A stretch of DNA of 55,423 nucleotides, taken from NCBI GenBank assembly GCA_913030835.1, contig CAJWDP010000019.1:1-55423 (forward strand). The letters run 5' to 3'. The translations under genes were made by a program, and so were the position numbers. Positions 1-9,600 of this stretch are shown here, one piece after another. The notes beneath the pieces were generated by a model. The model saw only the letters and a list, made by a program, of their open reading frames with translations, searched no databases and was not told where the DNA came from. Every line of letters begins with the position of its first letter. The stretch's first letter is position 1. This DNA comes from an uncultured Flavobacteriales bacterium (lineage in GTDB: Bacteria > Bacteroidota > Bacteroidia > Flavobacteriales_D > Parvicellaceae).

Positions 1-690
1 TGGTATTCGGGATTAAGATGGCATTCAACATCCACAGAGGAGACGAAAAGCATCAAAAAAAGGTTTAAGAATGCAGAAATTATTGAAGCGCCGAATATCG
101 GTTGGCTTCCCGATCAAAAGATTACTGCTGAAAATAAAGTTGAAAATACGATCAGATTAGTAAGTGTTTCAAGAATAGCCAGGATCAAAAACATTGATCT
201 GATATTCAAGGTTTTGGCTAAAATGCCTGATTCAGTTAGTATTAATTATCGGCATATAGGTCCAATCGAGGATGCGGATTATTGGCAAAGCTGTATGAAA
301 TTGGCCAATGAATTAGCCCCAAATATCGAATTTGAATATGTAGGTGAAAAATCTCACGAAGAAATCAGTCAATTCTTGTTAGATGCTCAATTGCTGATTA
401 TGCTTTCGGCAAGTGAGAATTTTGGACATGTTATACTCGAGGCATTTTCTCACGGATTGCCTTGTGTGGTGAGTGACGGAACACCTTGGCGCAGACTGGA
501 AGATAAAAAGGTTGGATTTGATTTGTCCTGTGAGGATATTGATGGAATTACAGAAAAGTTGATATACTTTTGTTCAATGAATGCAAAGGAGTTTGGTGTA
601 TGGTCAGATGCCGCCAGAAGTTTTGCAGAAGACTGTATTTCGAATGATGTAAATTTGACCAACTACAAAAAAGTGTTTTCAATTGAATAA
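1..690 (+). CDS. Glycosyltransferase family 4 (GT-B), 5' end cut by window edge
   Basis: The frame is open from the first base, so the N-terminal (acceptor) half lies outside the window and 229 residues are visible. The visible part is the nucleotide-sugar-binding half of a retaining GT4 enzyme: a beta strand followed by SRIARIKNIDLIFKVL, the usual start of this domain, and then the E-x7-E region in SASENFGHVILEAFSHGLP, whose glutamates contact the donor sugar. It overlaps the next gene by 8 bases and sits in a polysaccharide cluster with an acetyltransferase and a GT2. It probably adds a sugar to a lipid-linked exopolysaccharide or O-antigen repeat in the cytoplasm. Donor and acceptor cannot be told from sequence. 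Confidence 0.88.
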   Translation, partial: WYSGLRWHSTSTEETKSIKKRFKNAEIIEAPNIGWLPDQKITAENKVENTIRLVSVSRIARIKNIDLIFKVLAKMPDSVSINYRHIGPIEDADYWQSCMKLANELAPNIEFEYVGEKSHEEISQFLLDAQLLIMLSASENFGHVILEAFSHGLPCVVSDGTPWRRLEDKKVGFDLSCEDIDGITEKLIYFCSMNAKEFGVWSDAARSFAEDCISNDVNLTNYKKVFSIE

Positions 691-1237
691 AACAGATTTA
701 TCTTCATTCAATAACGATTGGTATCGACCCGGAAGCAAAATCAAGCGATTCTTTTGGTATTTCTTCAATGTTTTCTTTTTGATCAATCCATGCAATCCGT
801 TGAGTGGCCTGAAAATTTTCGTATTGCGTATGTTCGGAGCGAAAATCGGAAAAGGAGTTTGTATCAAACAGAGAGTAAATATTAAGTATCCATGGAATTT
901 AGAAATTGGCAACAATGTTTGGATTGGCGAAATGGTGTGGATAGACAATTTAGCAGATGTTAGGTTGGAGGATAATGTTTGTTTATCGCAGGGCGCCATG
1001 TTACTTTGTGGAAATCATGATTACCGTAAAACCTCGTTTGATCTTATTGTTCGACCTATAATTTTGGAAGAAGGTGTTTGGATTGGTGCCAGGTCGGTAG
1101 TTTGTCCGGGTGTTATGGCACGGTCACATGCACTTTTAACGGTAAATTCTGTTGCGACTGGCCATTTAGAGCCCTATAGTATTTATCAGGGAAATCCCGC
1201 AGTCAAAATCAGAGAAAGAAAGATCAATGAAAGTTAG
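683..1237 (+). CDS. WcaF-like hexapeptide-repeat O-acetyltransferase
   Basis: A 184-residue left-handed beta-helix acyltransferase. The N-terminus (DLSSFNNDWYRPG, then a hydrophobic stretch at about residues 23-37) is typical of the putative colanic acid acetyltransferase WcaF group. Hexapeptide repeats (IGNNVWIGE, VRLEDNV, EEGVWIGARSVVCPGV) follow, and the usual tail YQGNPAVKIRER closes it. The likely catalytic His is in CGNHDY. No ATG precedes the family-conserved N-terminus in this frame near the gene, so a TTG at 683 is taken as start. It overlaps both the upstream GT4 and the downstream GT2, indicating one operon. It should transfer acetyl from acetyl-CoA to a sugar of the polysaccharide unit; the substrate is unknown. 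Confidence 0.87.
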   Translation: MNKTDLSSFNNDWYRPGSKIKRFFWYFFNVFFLINPCNPLSGLKIFVLRMFGAKIGKGVCIKQRVNIKYPWNLEIGNNVWIGEMVWIDNLADVRLEDNVCLSQGAMLLCGNHDYRKTSFDLIVRPIILEEGVWIGARSVVCPGVMARSHALLTVNSVATGHLEPYSIYQGNPAVKIRERKINES

Positions 1238-1976
1238 CATCATAACCATTTGTTATAATGCTGAATCAACTATAGAAGACACAATTAAAAGTGTAGTTGC
1301 TCAGGATTACAAGAACATCGAGTATATTATCGTGGATGGATTGTCTAGTGACAAAACAATGCAAATTGTGGATCGCTATAAAGATGATTTGGCTCAAGTT
1401 ATATCTGAAAAGGATAATGGGATTTATGATGCCATGAATAAAGGTGTATCAGCGGCAACAGGTGATGTTGTTGGGATTCTTAATTCGGATGACTTGTACG
1501 CGCACGATCATGTTGTAAGCGATATGGTAACAGCAATGGCTGATGCCGATGCTGTTTATGCAGACCTTGTTTATGTAATGCGTTATGATACGGATCATGT
1601 GACGCGCGCTTGGAAGGCTGGAGCGTATAAAAAGGGAATGTTCAAAAAAGGGTGGATGCCTCCGCATCCAACCTTTTTTGTGAAGAAGTATTGCTATGAT
1701 CAATACGGATTATATTCATTGAGGCTGAGATCTTCAGCCGATTATGAACTCATGCTTAGATTCATCCATAAGTATGAGATTTCGGTGAATTATCACGCTG
1801 AAACCATCATAAAAATGCGTCTTGGTGGTCAAAGTAATGTAACCATCAAGAACCGACTTGCAGCAAACAAGGAAGATCGGGAAGCATGGAAAATGAATGG
1901 ACTTTCACCCGGTGTAGCAACAATCAGAAAGCCAATATCGAAAATTGGCCAATTCCTTAAGAAGGATAATCAATGA
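1227..1976 (+). CDS. Glycosyltransferase family 2 (WcaE-like)
   Basis: A 249-residue GT-A enzyme. It starts with VSIITICYNAESTIEDTI, carries the nucleotide-binding DGLSSDKT region near residue 40, and has the metal-binding LNSDDLY (DxD-type) near residue 88; KDNGIYDAMNKG is the usual GT2 signature between them. The later W-x-PHPTFF segment is typical of the WcaE/colanic acid subgroup. The ATG overlaps the acetyltransferase by 11 bases, so the two are probably translationally coupled. It is the last gene of the polysaccharide cluster and meets a minus-strand gene 20 bases later. The donor sugar is not predictable. Confidence 0.9.
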   Translation: MKVSIITICYNAESTIEDTIKSVVAQDYKNIEYIIVDGLSSDKTMQIVDRYKDDLAQVISEKDNGIYDAMNKGVSAATGDVVGILNSDDLYAHDHVVSDMVTAMADADAVYADLVYVMRYDTDHVTRAWKAGAYKKGMFKKGWMPPHPTFFVKKYCYDQYGLYSLRLRSSADYELMLRFIHKYEISVNYHAETIIKMRLGGQSNVTIKNRLAANKEDREAWKMNGLSPGVATIRKPISKIGQFLKKDNQ

Positions 1977-1996
1977 AATAAATAGGTGCTGCGCAA

Positions 1997-2935
1997 TTAA
2001 AATTTTGCTCGTACTCTTCTGACTCCACGTTTTCTGTATCCCAACCAACCGTAGTTTCTACTGTAAAATCGATTGGCACCTTTCACTACATAGCTGTACG
2101 ATAGACTCGTAAACATGTAAGTGTCATTGTCTGAAGGGTCTCCTCGCATAGTCAAACTATTGCCTTCTGCATCCACATTATTGGCATGGTACCCATAATT
2201 GGCTGGGTTGGGTCCTGGCCCTTGATATTCCGGATTTCTATTCGCTACTGCCGCAGCTGTTCCTGAAAGTCCGTCCACATATACAGTGCTCACATCATCA
2301 AGATAATCCGTTAGAGTAGGGGTCCAAGAAAGTTCCCAGCCAAAACGATGTCGTCTTTTGTGCGTGAAGAAGAATCCTAAACCGACAGGAGCACCGGCTG
2401 AAACCAATGTATATTTGTCGCCTTCAGTCATCAAAGGCCTCAAGTTTACCCATTCTCCGTTGTAATAGGTTTTTGGCGCATGAACAATCGCTGCAACACC
2501 ACCAAAAAGGAATGCTTGAAAATCTACAATGTAGCGTCCGTGGTTACCCACATCTTTCTCATCGAAAAAGTAATACTCAAAACGGCCATAAACCTCACCA
2601 AAATCATTTCTAAAGCTGAGGTTTCTTGCTCTCCTTGCAGGGTTGGATGAAAGATAGTCTGCTCCTTGAATTCGAGCATAGGTCAAACCACAATTAAATG
2701 CAACACTGTGATTTATTCTATACCGCATGAATGCCCCGAATAATGGACGGGACATATCTAACTTCATATCCCAAATGAAATCTCTTCCCGGCAATTCATC
2801 ACCACCCATTTCTCCCAAATAATTGGCTGAACCGGCTCTAATGCCGTAGTCAAGTTTATATTGGGCGGACACACTCGGAGCAAAAAGGAAAGATGCTGCG
2901 AACAGAATCACTGGTAGTACTACAGAATTTCTCAT
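1997..2935 (-). CDS. DUF6089-type outer membrane beta-barrel protein
   Basis: A 312-residue exported protein. Residues 1-24 form a signal peptide ending in SVSAQ, followed by YGIRAGSANYLGEMGG, the conserved beginning of DUF6089 proteins in Bacteroidota. The rest alternates aromatic and polar residues as expected of an 8-12 strand barrel, and it ends in basic residues rather than a T9SS signal. The family is widespread in the phylum but its function is not established; an envelope structural role is inference. It stands alone on the minus strand between the polysaccharide cluster and a flavoprotein gene. Confidence 0.8.
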   Translation of the reverse strand: MRNSVVLPVILFAASFLFAPSVSAQYKLDYGIRAGSANYLGEMGGDELPGRDFIWDMKLDMSRPLFGAFMRYRINHSVAFNCGLTYARIQGADYLSSNPARRARNLSFRNDFGEVYGRFEYYFFDEKDVGNHGRYIVDFQAFLFGGVAAIVHAPKTYYNGEWVNLRPLMTEGDKYTLVSAGAPVGLGFFFTHKRRHRFGWELSWTPTLTDYLDDVSTVYVDGLSGTAAAVANRNPEYQGPGPNPANYGYHANNVDAEGNSLTMRGDPSDNDTYMFTSLSYSYVVKGANRFYSRNYGWLGYRKRGVRRVRAKF

Positions 2936-2940
2936 AAAGT

Positions 2941-2948
2941 CAAAAATA
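2941..2948 (-). promoter_or_regulatory. Possible -7 box upstream of the DUF6089 gene
   Basis: Reads TATTTTTG on the minus strand, a full match to the Bacteroidetes TAnnTTTG element, but it ends only 5 bases before the ATG, which would give an almost leaderless transcript. No -33 TTG is seen at normal spacing, so it may be chance. Confidence 0.3.
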
Positions 2949-3127
2949 CACGATTTAGTTTAAAACATACTGCTTGAACGGTCATTTTTTGACGAATGTT
3001 TCATGAAAAGGGTTGAATCTGCCTTTAGATCACATGTATTGCCTCTTTGTTATGAAGCTCAGATTTCATGCTTTCTTATCCAAATCAAAAGACTATTTTC
3101 GTAGTACTTAAACGTACCAACTAAGAA

Positions 3128-4081
3128 ATGAATCGTGTTACTTCTCTTTTTGGCATCAAGTATCCCCTAATTCAGGCAGGGATGATTTGGTGCTCCGGGT
3201 GGAAGCTGGCCTCGGCGGTGAGTAATGCAGGTGGATTAGGTATAATTGGTTCAGGATCAATGTATCCGGAGGTGCTTGATCACCACGTCATGAAATGTAA
3301 GGCAGCAACAAATAAGCCGTTCGCTGTGAATTTGCCCATGCTATACCCCTCTATTGAGGAGCACATAGAGACGATAATTAAACACAAAGTACCTATTGTA
3401 TTCACTTCTGCTGGAAATCCCAGAACATGGACCGAAACACTAAAGAAAAACGGGATTCTTGTTGTGCACGTTGTATCCTCTGTGAAGTTTGCTAAAAAGG
3501 CCGAGGATGCGGGTGTTGATGCGGTAGTAGCAGAAGGATTTGAGGCCGGGGGACACAATGGAAGGGATGAAACCACCACAATGTGTTTGATTCCAATGGT
3601 GAGTCGAGAAATTAGCATTCCCTTGATTGCAGCTGGAGGAATTGCAAATGGTCAATCGATGCTGGCAGCGATGAATTTAGGTGCTGATGGAGTTCAGATT
3701 GGAAGTCGTTTTGTTGCTTCAGAAGAGTCTTCTGCGCATAGTTTTTTCAAAAATGAAGTAATTCGAGCAAAAGAAGGGGATACTACACTAACGCTAAAGG
3801 AATTGACTCCGGTAAGATTACTTCACAATCCGTTTTACCAAGAAATCGTAAGGGCGTATGAAGAAAACGCTTCAATCGATGATTTAAAGGCGCTGCTGGG
3901 ACGAGGAAGGGCCAAACAAGGTATGTTTGAAGGAGACTTAGAAAATGGAGAGCTCGAAATTGGTCAAATATCCGGTATGATTGATGAGATAAAACCCGCA
4001 GACCAAATTGTAGAAGAAATCATAGCGGAATATCGAACAGCAGTAAGCAATTGTAACCAAGGAAAATTCCAGTTTGGATGA
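3128..4081 (+). CDS. Nitronate monooxygenase / FabK-like FMN oxidoreductase
   Basis: A 317-residue FMN-dependent TIM-barrel protein of the 2-nitropropane dioxygenase family. It shows the substrate-side segment YPLIQAGMIWCSGW at the N-terminus, the flavin-binding AEGFEAGGHNG near residue 140, AAGGIANG near 176 and GADGVQIGSRF near 192. This subgroup, common in Bacteroidetes, is annotated either as nitronate monooxygenase or as the enoyl-ACP reductase FabK; the EAGGHNG loop occurs in both, so the reaction is not settled here. Its stop overlaps the start of the following M16 peptidase by 4 bases (ATGA), implying one transcript. A near -7 box (TATTTTCG, 3094-3101) lies 26 bases upstream of the ATG. 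Confidence 0.85.
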   Translation: MNRVTSLFGIKYPLIQAGMIWCSGWKLASAVSNAGGLGIIGSGSMYPEVLDHHVMKCKAATNKPFAVNLPMLYPSIEEHIETIIKHKVPIVFTSAGNPRTWTETLKKNGILVVHVVSSVKFAKKAEDAGVDAVVAEGFEAGGHNGRDETTTMCLIPMVSREISIPLIAAGGIANGQSMLAAMNLGADGVQIGSRFVASEESSAHSFFKNEVIRAKEGDTTLTLKELTPVRLLHNPFYQEIVRAYEENASIDDLKALLGRGRAKQGMFEGDLENGELEIGQISGMIDEIKPADQIVEEIIAEYRTAVSNCNQGKFQFG

Positions 4082-5313
4082 TTTGTTTTGATCGATTTAC
4101 CTTAGCAAATGGATTGAGGGTTATTGTTCATCACGATCCATCTACACCAATCGCTTCGTTTAATCTTCTGTATGATGTGGGGGCAAAAGATGAGCACGAA
4201 TCTAGAACAGGATTTGCGCACTTATTTGAGCATTTAATGTTTGGTGGCTCTGTGCACATACCAAGTTTCGATAAACCATTGCAAGAGGCGGGTGGAAGCA
4301 ATAATGCATTCACATCCAATGATATCACAAATTATTATTCAACCTTACCCGTAAACAACCTCGAAACGGCCTTCTGGCTGGATTCAGATCGTATGTTGAG
4401 CCTTGCTTTCTCTGAGAAAAGTCTTGAAGTTCAACGGAATGTTGTAATCGAAGAGTTCAAACAGAGGTACTTGAATCAACCCTACGGGGATGTGTGGTTG
4501 TTGCTCCGACCATTGGCATACAAAGAGCATCCTTACCGGTGGGCTACTATAGGGAAAGAAATTGCACACATTGAGAATGCTAAAATGGAAGATGTAAAGG
4601 AGTTTTTCTATAAGCACTATGGGCCGGAAAATGCCATATTGTGTGTAGCTGGTAACGTTACTATTGATCGGGTCAAAGCCTTGTCGGAAAAATATTTCGG
4701 CTCTATCCCGAAAAGAGAAAAATATCAACGAAAAATTCATCCTGAGCCAAAACAAAACGAATACAGAGAGCTTACCGTTGAGCGGGATGTTCCTGCAAAT
4801 GCCATCTATAAGGCATACCACATGTGCTCGCGTTTGCATCCTGACTTTTATGCTATTGATTTAATCTCTGACTTGCTATCAAATGGTCCTTCTTCAAGAT
4901 TGTACAATACGCTTGTGAAAGAAAAGGGAGTTTTTTCTGAGCTAAGTGCTTACGTCATGGGAAGTCATGATAATGGGTTGTTCATAGCAGCAGGAAAGGT
5001 GAGCAAAGGATTTGATGTTAGAAAAGCGGACGAATTATTGGAGCAGGAGCTAAATAGGTTAACAACCGAAGTTGTGGAAGATGTTGAATTAGAAAAGGTC
5101 AAAAATAAGCTTCAGTCTACCAAGATCTTTAGAGAGGTAAGCTCGTTGCACAAGGCAATGAATTTATGTCTGTTTGAACTGTTTGGTGATGCGGAGATGA
5201 TTAACTTAGAAATGGAAAAATACGATAATGTTGATGCGAATCAAATTCGTATGGTGGCGCAGGATCTGTTGAGAAAAGAGAACTGTTCAACACTATTTTA
5301 TTTGTCGAAGTAA
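4078..5313 (+). CDS. M16 family zinc metallopeptidase, catalytic subunit
   Basis: A 411-residue pitrilysin-family peptidase. The inverted zinc motif HxxEH is intact at residues 48-52 (HLFEH), with the downstream metal-ligand glutamate expected in VVIEEFKQRYLNQPYG about 75 residues later. No signal peptide is visible, so a cytoplasmic site is possible, although many bacterial M16B enzymes are periplasmic. It is followed 49 bases later by an M16 homologue without the zinc site. This arrangement matches known heterodimeric M16B peptidases in which one subunit carries the zinc site and the other the substrate-positioning Arg/Tyr pair. Its start overlaps the preceding flavoprotein gene by 4 bases. 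Confidence 0.93.
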   Translation: MICFDRFTLANGLRVIVHHDPSTPIASFNLLYDVGAKDEHESRTGFAHLFEHLMFGGSVHIPSFDKPLQEAGGSNNAFTSNDITNYYSTLPVNNLETAFWLDSDRMLSLAFSEKSLEVQRNVVIEEFKQRYLNQPYGDVWLLLRPLAYKEHPYRWATIGKEIAHIENAKMEDVKEFFYKHYGPENAILCVAGNVTIDRVKALSEKYFGSIPKREKYQRKIHPEPKQNEYRELTVERDVPANAIYKAYHMCSRLHPDFYAIDLISDLLSNGPSSRLYNTLVKEKGVFSELSAYVMGSHDNGLFIAAGKVSKGFDVRKADELLEQELNRLTTEVVEDVELEKVKNKLQSTKIFREVSSLHKAMNLCLFELFGDAEMINLEMEKYDNVDANQIRMVAQDLLRKENCSTLFYLSK

Positions 5314-5362
5314 TTATTTAGTTATTGACACTTAAAAAACAGAATATTAATTACTTGTAAAA

Positions 5363-6634
5363 ATGGATAGATCTATACCTCCTAAGATTTCTGTTGTGTC
5401 ATCGGTTAATGTTCCGGCCCCCAAGAAACGCTTTCTATCCAATGGAATTCCTGTTTTTTCATTCGATCTATCAGATCAGAAAATAATCCGAATCGAAGTG
5501 GTATTTAGATCGGGAACAGCTCACCAGTCTCGGAACCTAGTTGCGGATTTTACGTCCAGAATGATGGCCGAAGGAACATCGTCCAGATCGGGTGTGGAAA
5601 TTGCAAACGAATTTGATTATTACGGATCTTTTTTTACCCATTCTGTTTCAAAAGACTTTACTACTTTTTCACTGTATTGTTTAACCAAATATGCCCGTGA
5701 ATCGATCGACGTATTTTCAGATATACTAAAGAATCCGATTTTTCCGGAAAAAGAATTTGAAACGAAGAAGCGAAATGCTCTTCAGAGCTTTAAAGTAAAT
5801 TCCGATAAGGTCTCTGTCTTGTGCAAAAGGGAATTTGGAAAGAGGCTTTACCAAAACAACCACCCTTATTTTACTGACATTCACGAGGAAAACTTTGATC
5901 TTAATACAAATTTGTTGATCCAACATCAAAAGAATTATCTGAATTTTTCGGATGCTGTTATTTTTCTGTCCGGATATGTGCAAGAGGATCTTATTGAATG
6001 CATGGATGCCAAGTTTGGTAATCTGAACGTAGAGGATATAGAAAAACCGATTGTAAAGCGTGTAATGGCCTCGAAAGGCGGGAGAGCCGGAGTGGAGAAA
6101 TTGGATGCAATCCAGTCGGGTATTCGAATCGGTCGGATTCTTTCTTTGAGAAGATCAGACCCGGATTACGTGCCTTTTGTTGTTTTGAACACCATTTTAG
6201 GGGGGTATTTTGGCTCGCGATTGATGTCAAATATTCGCGAGGAAAAAGGGTATACGTACGGTATCGGATCGGGGTTGATTCGGAACATCGCATCGACGGT
6301 TTTCTTGATTTCTACTGAAGTTAACGCAGAGCATACAGAGAATACCTTGAATGAGGTTGAGAAAGAGTTGCAACGGCTGCAGAAAGAACTGGTATCGGAA
6401 TCGGAGCTAGATAGGGTGAAAAATTTTCTTACCGGCTCGTATCTCAAAAAATCGGATGGTCCATTTAACATTTGTGATCAATTCAAATCCTACTATCTCT
6501 ATGGATTGAATGAATCCTACAATACCACTTATCTTTCAGAATTGCAGGATGTTAGCGCTGAAAAAATACGTTCGATAGCGGTTAAATATTTGAATTTTGA
6601 TGATATGCTTCAGGTTATTGCTGGTAAGTTATAG
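5363..6634 (+). CDS. M16 family peptidase-like, non-catalytic partner subunit
   Basis: A 423-residue M16 homologue that lacks HxxEH at the expected place; the region around residues 70-80 reads ANEFDYYGSFF instead. It retains the C-terminal hallmark NIREEKGYTYGIGSG near residues 290-300, which includes the Arg/Tyr pair that positions substrate in the partner of two-chain M16B enzymes. It is full length and undisturbed, so loss of zinc ligands reflects its role as partner rather than a pseudogene. It probably forms a heterodimer clamp with the product of the preceding gene; the peptide substrate is unknown. Confidence 0.9.
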   Translation: MDRSIPPKISVVSSVNVPAPKKRFLSNGIPVFSFDLSDQKIIRIEVVFRSGTAHQSRNLVADFTSRMMAEGTSSRSGVEIANEFDYYGSFFTHSVSKDFTTFSLYCLTKYARESIDVFSDILKNPIFPEKEFETKKRNALQSFKVNSDKVSVLCKREFGKRLYQNNHPYFTDIHEENFDLNTNLLIQHQKNYLNFSDAVIFLSGYVQEDLIECMDAKFGNLNVEDIEKPIVKRVMASKGGRAGVEKLDAIQSGIRIGRILSLRRSDPDYVPFVVLNTILGGYFGSRLMSNIREEKGYTYGIGSGLIRNIASTVFLISTEVNAEHTENTLNEVEKELQRLQKELVSESELDRVKNFLTGSYLKKSDGPFNICDQFKSYYLYGLNESYNTTYLSELQDVSAEKIRSIAVKYLNFDDMLQVIAGKL

Positions 6635-6655
6635 CAACGATTGAATTGGTAATCC

Positions 6656-6676
6656 GTCTTTTGTATAACAAAAGAC
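6656..6676. repeat. Perfect 9-bp inverted repeat
   Basis: GTCTTTTGT and ACAAAAGAC are separated by ATA, giving a perfect short hairpin between the M16 partner gene and the giant T9SS cargo gene. It is not followed by a strong T run, so it is either a weak terminator or an operator-like site for the downstream gene. Confidence 0.5.
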
Positions 6677-6695
6677 AATTTATTCCGTTAAAACG

Positions 6696-9600
6696 TTGGT
6701 TAAGAAACAGCACCACAGACAATTGAAATCAGCAATTTTGAAAACGGCGGTTTGTATCTTGCTTACGACATTTGTGATCAATGCTCGTGCAGATCATCTC
6801 ATCGGCGGGAATATTACTTGGACCTGCTTGGGTGGTGGAGATTATGTGTTTCAGCTTGTTCTGATAATGGATTGCAATGGGGTCATAACTCCTTCTCCCA
6901 CAGAGGAAATTCAGGTTTGGAACCATCCTACAGTAACCAATATAACTGTTAATCATGTGCTGGATTATGATGCTTCTCCGGGCTGCATAGCTTCCGGAGG
7001 AACCAATCCAATTACATGTGCTGCCGGTGGAGTCGGAAGTTATACGGTGTCTAAATTCGTTTCGAATCCCGTAACTCTTGGTGGAATTCCTCCTGCTGAT
7101 GGTTGGATTTTTACGTGGAACGATTTCTCTAGATCTGCAGGTATAGACAATCTTAGTGCACCACAAACGTATGGGATGACCCTCATTTCTAAAATGTTCA
7201 ATAATTCGGGATTAAACGGATCGCCATGTTATGATTCGTCTCCGCAGATTTCGGATGATGTAGTTGCGTTATTTTGCGAAGGTCAAAACCCTTATACCAT
7301 ACTAAGCTCTGACCCGGATGGAGATTCGCTGGTTTATTCATTTACTGACCCACTTACCTATCTCATAGCCGTTCAACCTAATTTTGTATTGCCCGCTTCA
7401 ATACCTTATGCTGCCGGTTATTCCAATGCGAGCCAGCTGCCAAATACCAGTCATAATGCTTCCAATATTCCGGTAAATCTCAATGCCGAAACGGGACAGC
7501 TGGATTTCACTTCATTTACGCAAGGAACATTTGTTGTAGGTGTCCGGATAGAGTCGTTTCGCTGTGGGACAAAAATATCAGAGATTAATTTTGAACTGCC
7601 GTTTACCATTGTAAACTGCGGGTTTTCAAACGATGCTCCTGATATTACTCCACCAATTGCAAACCCCGGTGGATTGCCGGTATATCGCGATACTGTTTTT
7701 GCGGGTGAGTTGGTCACCTTTGATGTAATTGCCAATGATATTGAGTTTTTACAAGATGGAATAACACCGCAACAGAATACACTAACGGCTTTTGGTTCCC
7801 AGTTTGGAGCGAATTTCACCGATCCTAGCACAGGTTGTTCAGAACCGCCATGTGCAGTGGTAACAGGTGGCGTTCCCGCCGTTGGAGTGCAAGGCGTTGG
7901 AGCAACGTTTTCCTGGCAAACGGATTGTAGTCATGTTAAAAGTTCAAACTGTTCAGATTTCACCACTTACAATTTTCATTTCATGGTACGGGATGATGTG
8001 TGCCCGATTCCTAAAACTTCTGCAGCTACAGTGCAAATCACGGTTCAGAATCTACCGGTCCTTAGTTCACCGGAAGTGCGATGTGCAAATGTTCAGGCAG
8101 ACGGAAGTGTAGATGTGCACTGGGAACCGATCGAGGACACAACAGATTCATTTTTAGAGTACAGAATATATTCCAGCGTTGGAGGACCATTTTTACTTGA
8201 AGGAGTTGAAACGAATGTGGCGAGCAGCTCATTTACTGATTTGACTGCTGACGCCCAGAATGGAACTGTATCGTACTTGGTTCGGACCGTGTCCGGATGC
8301 AATTCAGGTGAAGCGCTTCCTTACGATACATTGCAAACTATACTACTTAACGTGGCTAATCCAGGAAACGGAACGGCCCTTTTGACATGGAACTCCTTGC
8401 TTGATCCGGTGCTCAGCAGCACGGGTGAATACTATTATATCTACAGAGAATATCCTCTTGGAGTGTGGACTTTATTGGATTCTGTGCCTACAACCAGTGC
8501 CAATTTATATCAGGATACGATTTCCGTTTGCAATGACTCGCTTACCTACTTTGTTCAGCTGCGCGATTCTCTATTTTGTTCCAGTAATTCTTCATTCGAC
8601 GGTGGAATTTTCCAAGATCAAATTCCCCCAACAATACCCGTTATACAGGCGGTGTCTGTTGATACTTCCACCAACCAGGCGGTTATAACCTGGAATATAA
8701 ATCCTCACGAAGACACGTATGGATACATTGTTTTCCAACAAGATAATTTCGGGAACTGGTTCATACTGGATACAGTTTGGGGGCATACCAACAACACCTA
8801 TTACAACATATTGTCAAATGCAGGTTCTACTTCTGAAACGTATGGAATTGCTGCTTTTGATAGCTGCTATAGTGGAAGCCCACCAACCCCAAACACGTCA
8901 CCAATTGGTATTGAACACAGAAGCATACACCTAAACGGTTCATTGGACATTTGTGATAGGAGCTATTCTTTGGAATGGAATGAATATATCAATTGGGCTG
9001 ATCAGGTTGATTATTATGAATTGTATGTTTCGGAGGATGGAAACGCACCCAATTTGCTGGTTAGTATTCCAAGTGGAACGTTCAATTACGTTCATAGCGA
9101 TTTAACATCGAACGCGGAATATTGCTATGTAATAAAGGCGGTTAGTACAGGAGGAAATTCAGCGCTTTCAAATAAGCTCTGCCAGGTTATCTTTCAACCT
9201 TCGGCCCCAGATTATTTGTATATACAAGCTGCTTCGGTTGAAATTCAAAATTCCGTGGAATTGAGAGTGTTATTGGATCCAGGAGCTTCTGTTAATGGAC
9301 TGGAAATAGAGCGAAGCTCATTTGCGAGCGGGCCATGGAACTACATAGGAGGGATTATTCCTTCAAGTAATCCTGAGATTTTCAGAGACTACTCTGCAGC
9401 TACTTCACAATCTTCATATTATTACAGAATCAATGCGATTGATAGTTGTGACCGTTTGGCTTTAAGCAGTCAAGTTTCGCGAACCATTTACCTTACCGTA
9501 ACACCTGACCAGAGTAGATTGGTCAATCTTCTGCAATGGAATGATTACGAGGGATACGATGGTGCCGTTCTAGGGTATAACATTTATCGTTCTGTGAACG

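Noticed and set aside
4384-4839. 151-codon minus-strand open frame
   Set aside because: It lies wholly inside the M16 catalytic subunit gene on the other strand, which has clear family motifs; the reverse frame has no recognisable protein features.
5363-6634. M16 homologue as a pseudogene because HxxEH is missing
   Set aside because: Full length, intact frame and retained Arg/Tyr region fit the known non-catalytic partner of two-chain M16 peptidases.
6729-7166. 145-codon minus-strand open frame
   Set aside because: Shadow of the giant T9SS cargo gene; rich in residues typical of reversed coding sequence and without any motif.
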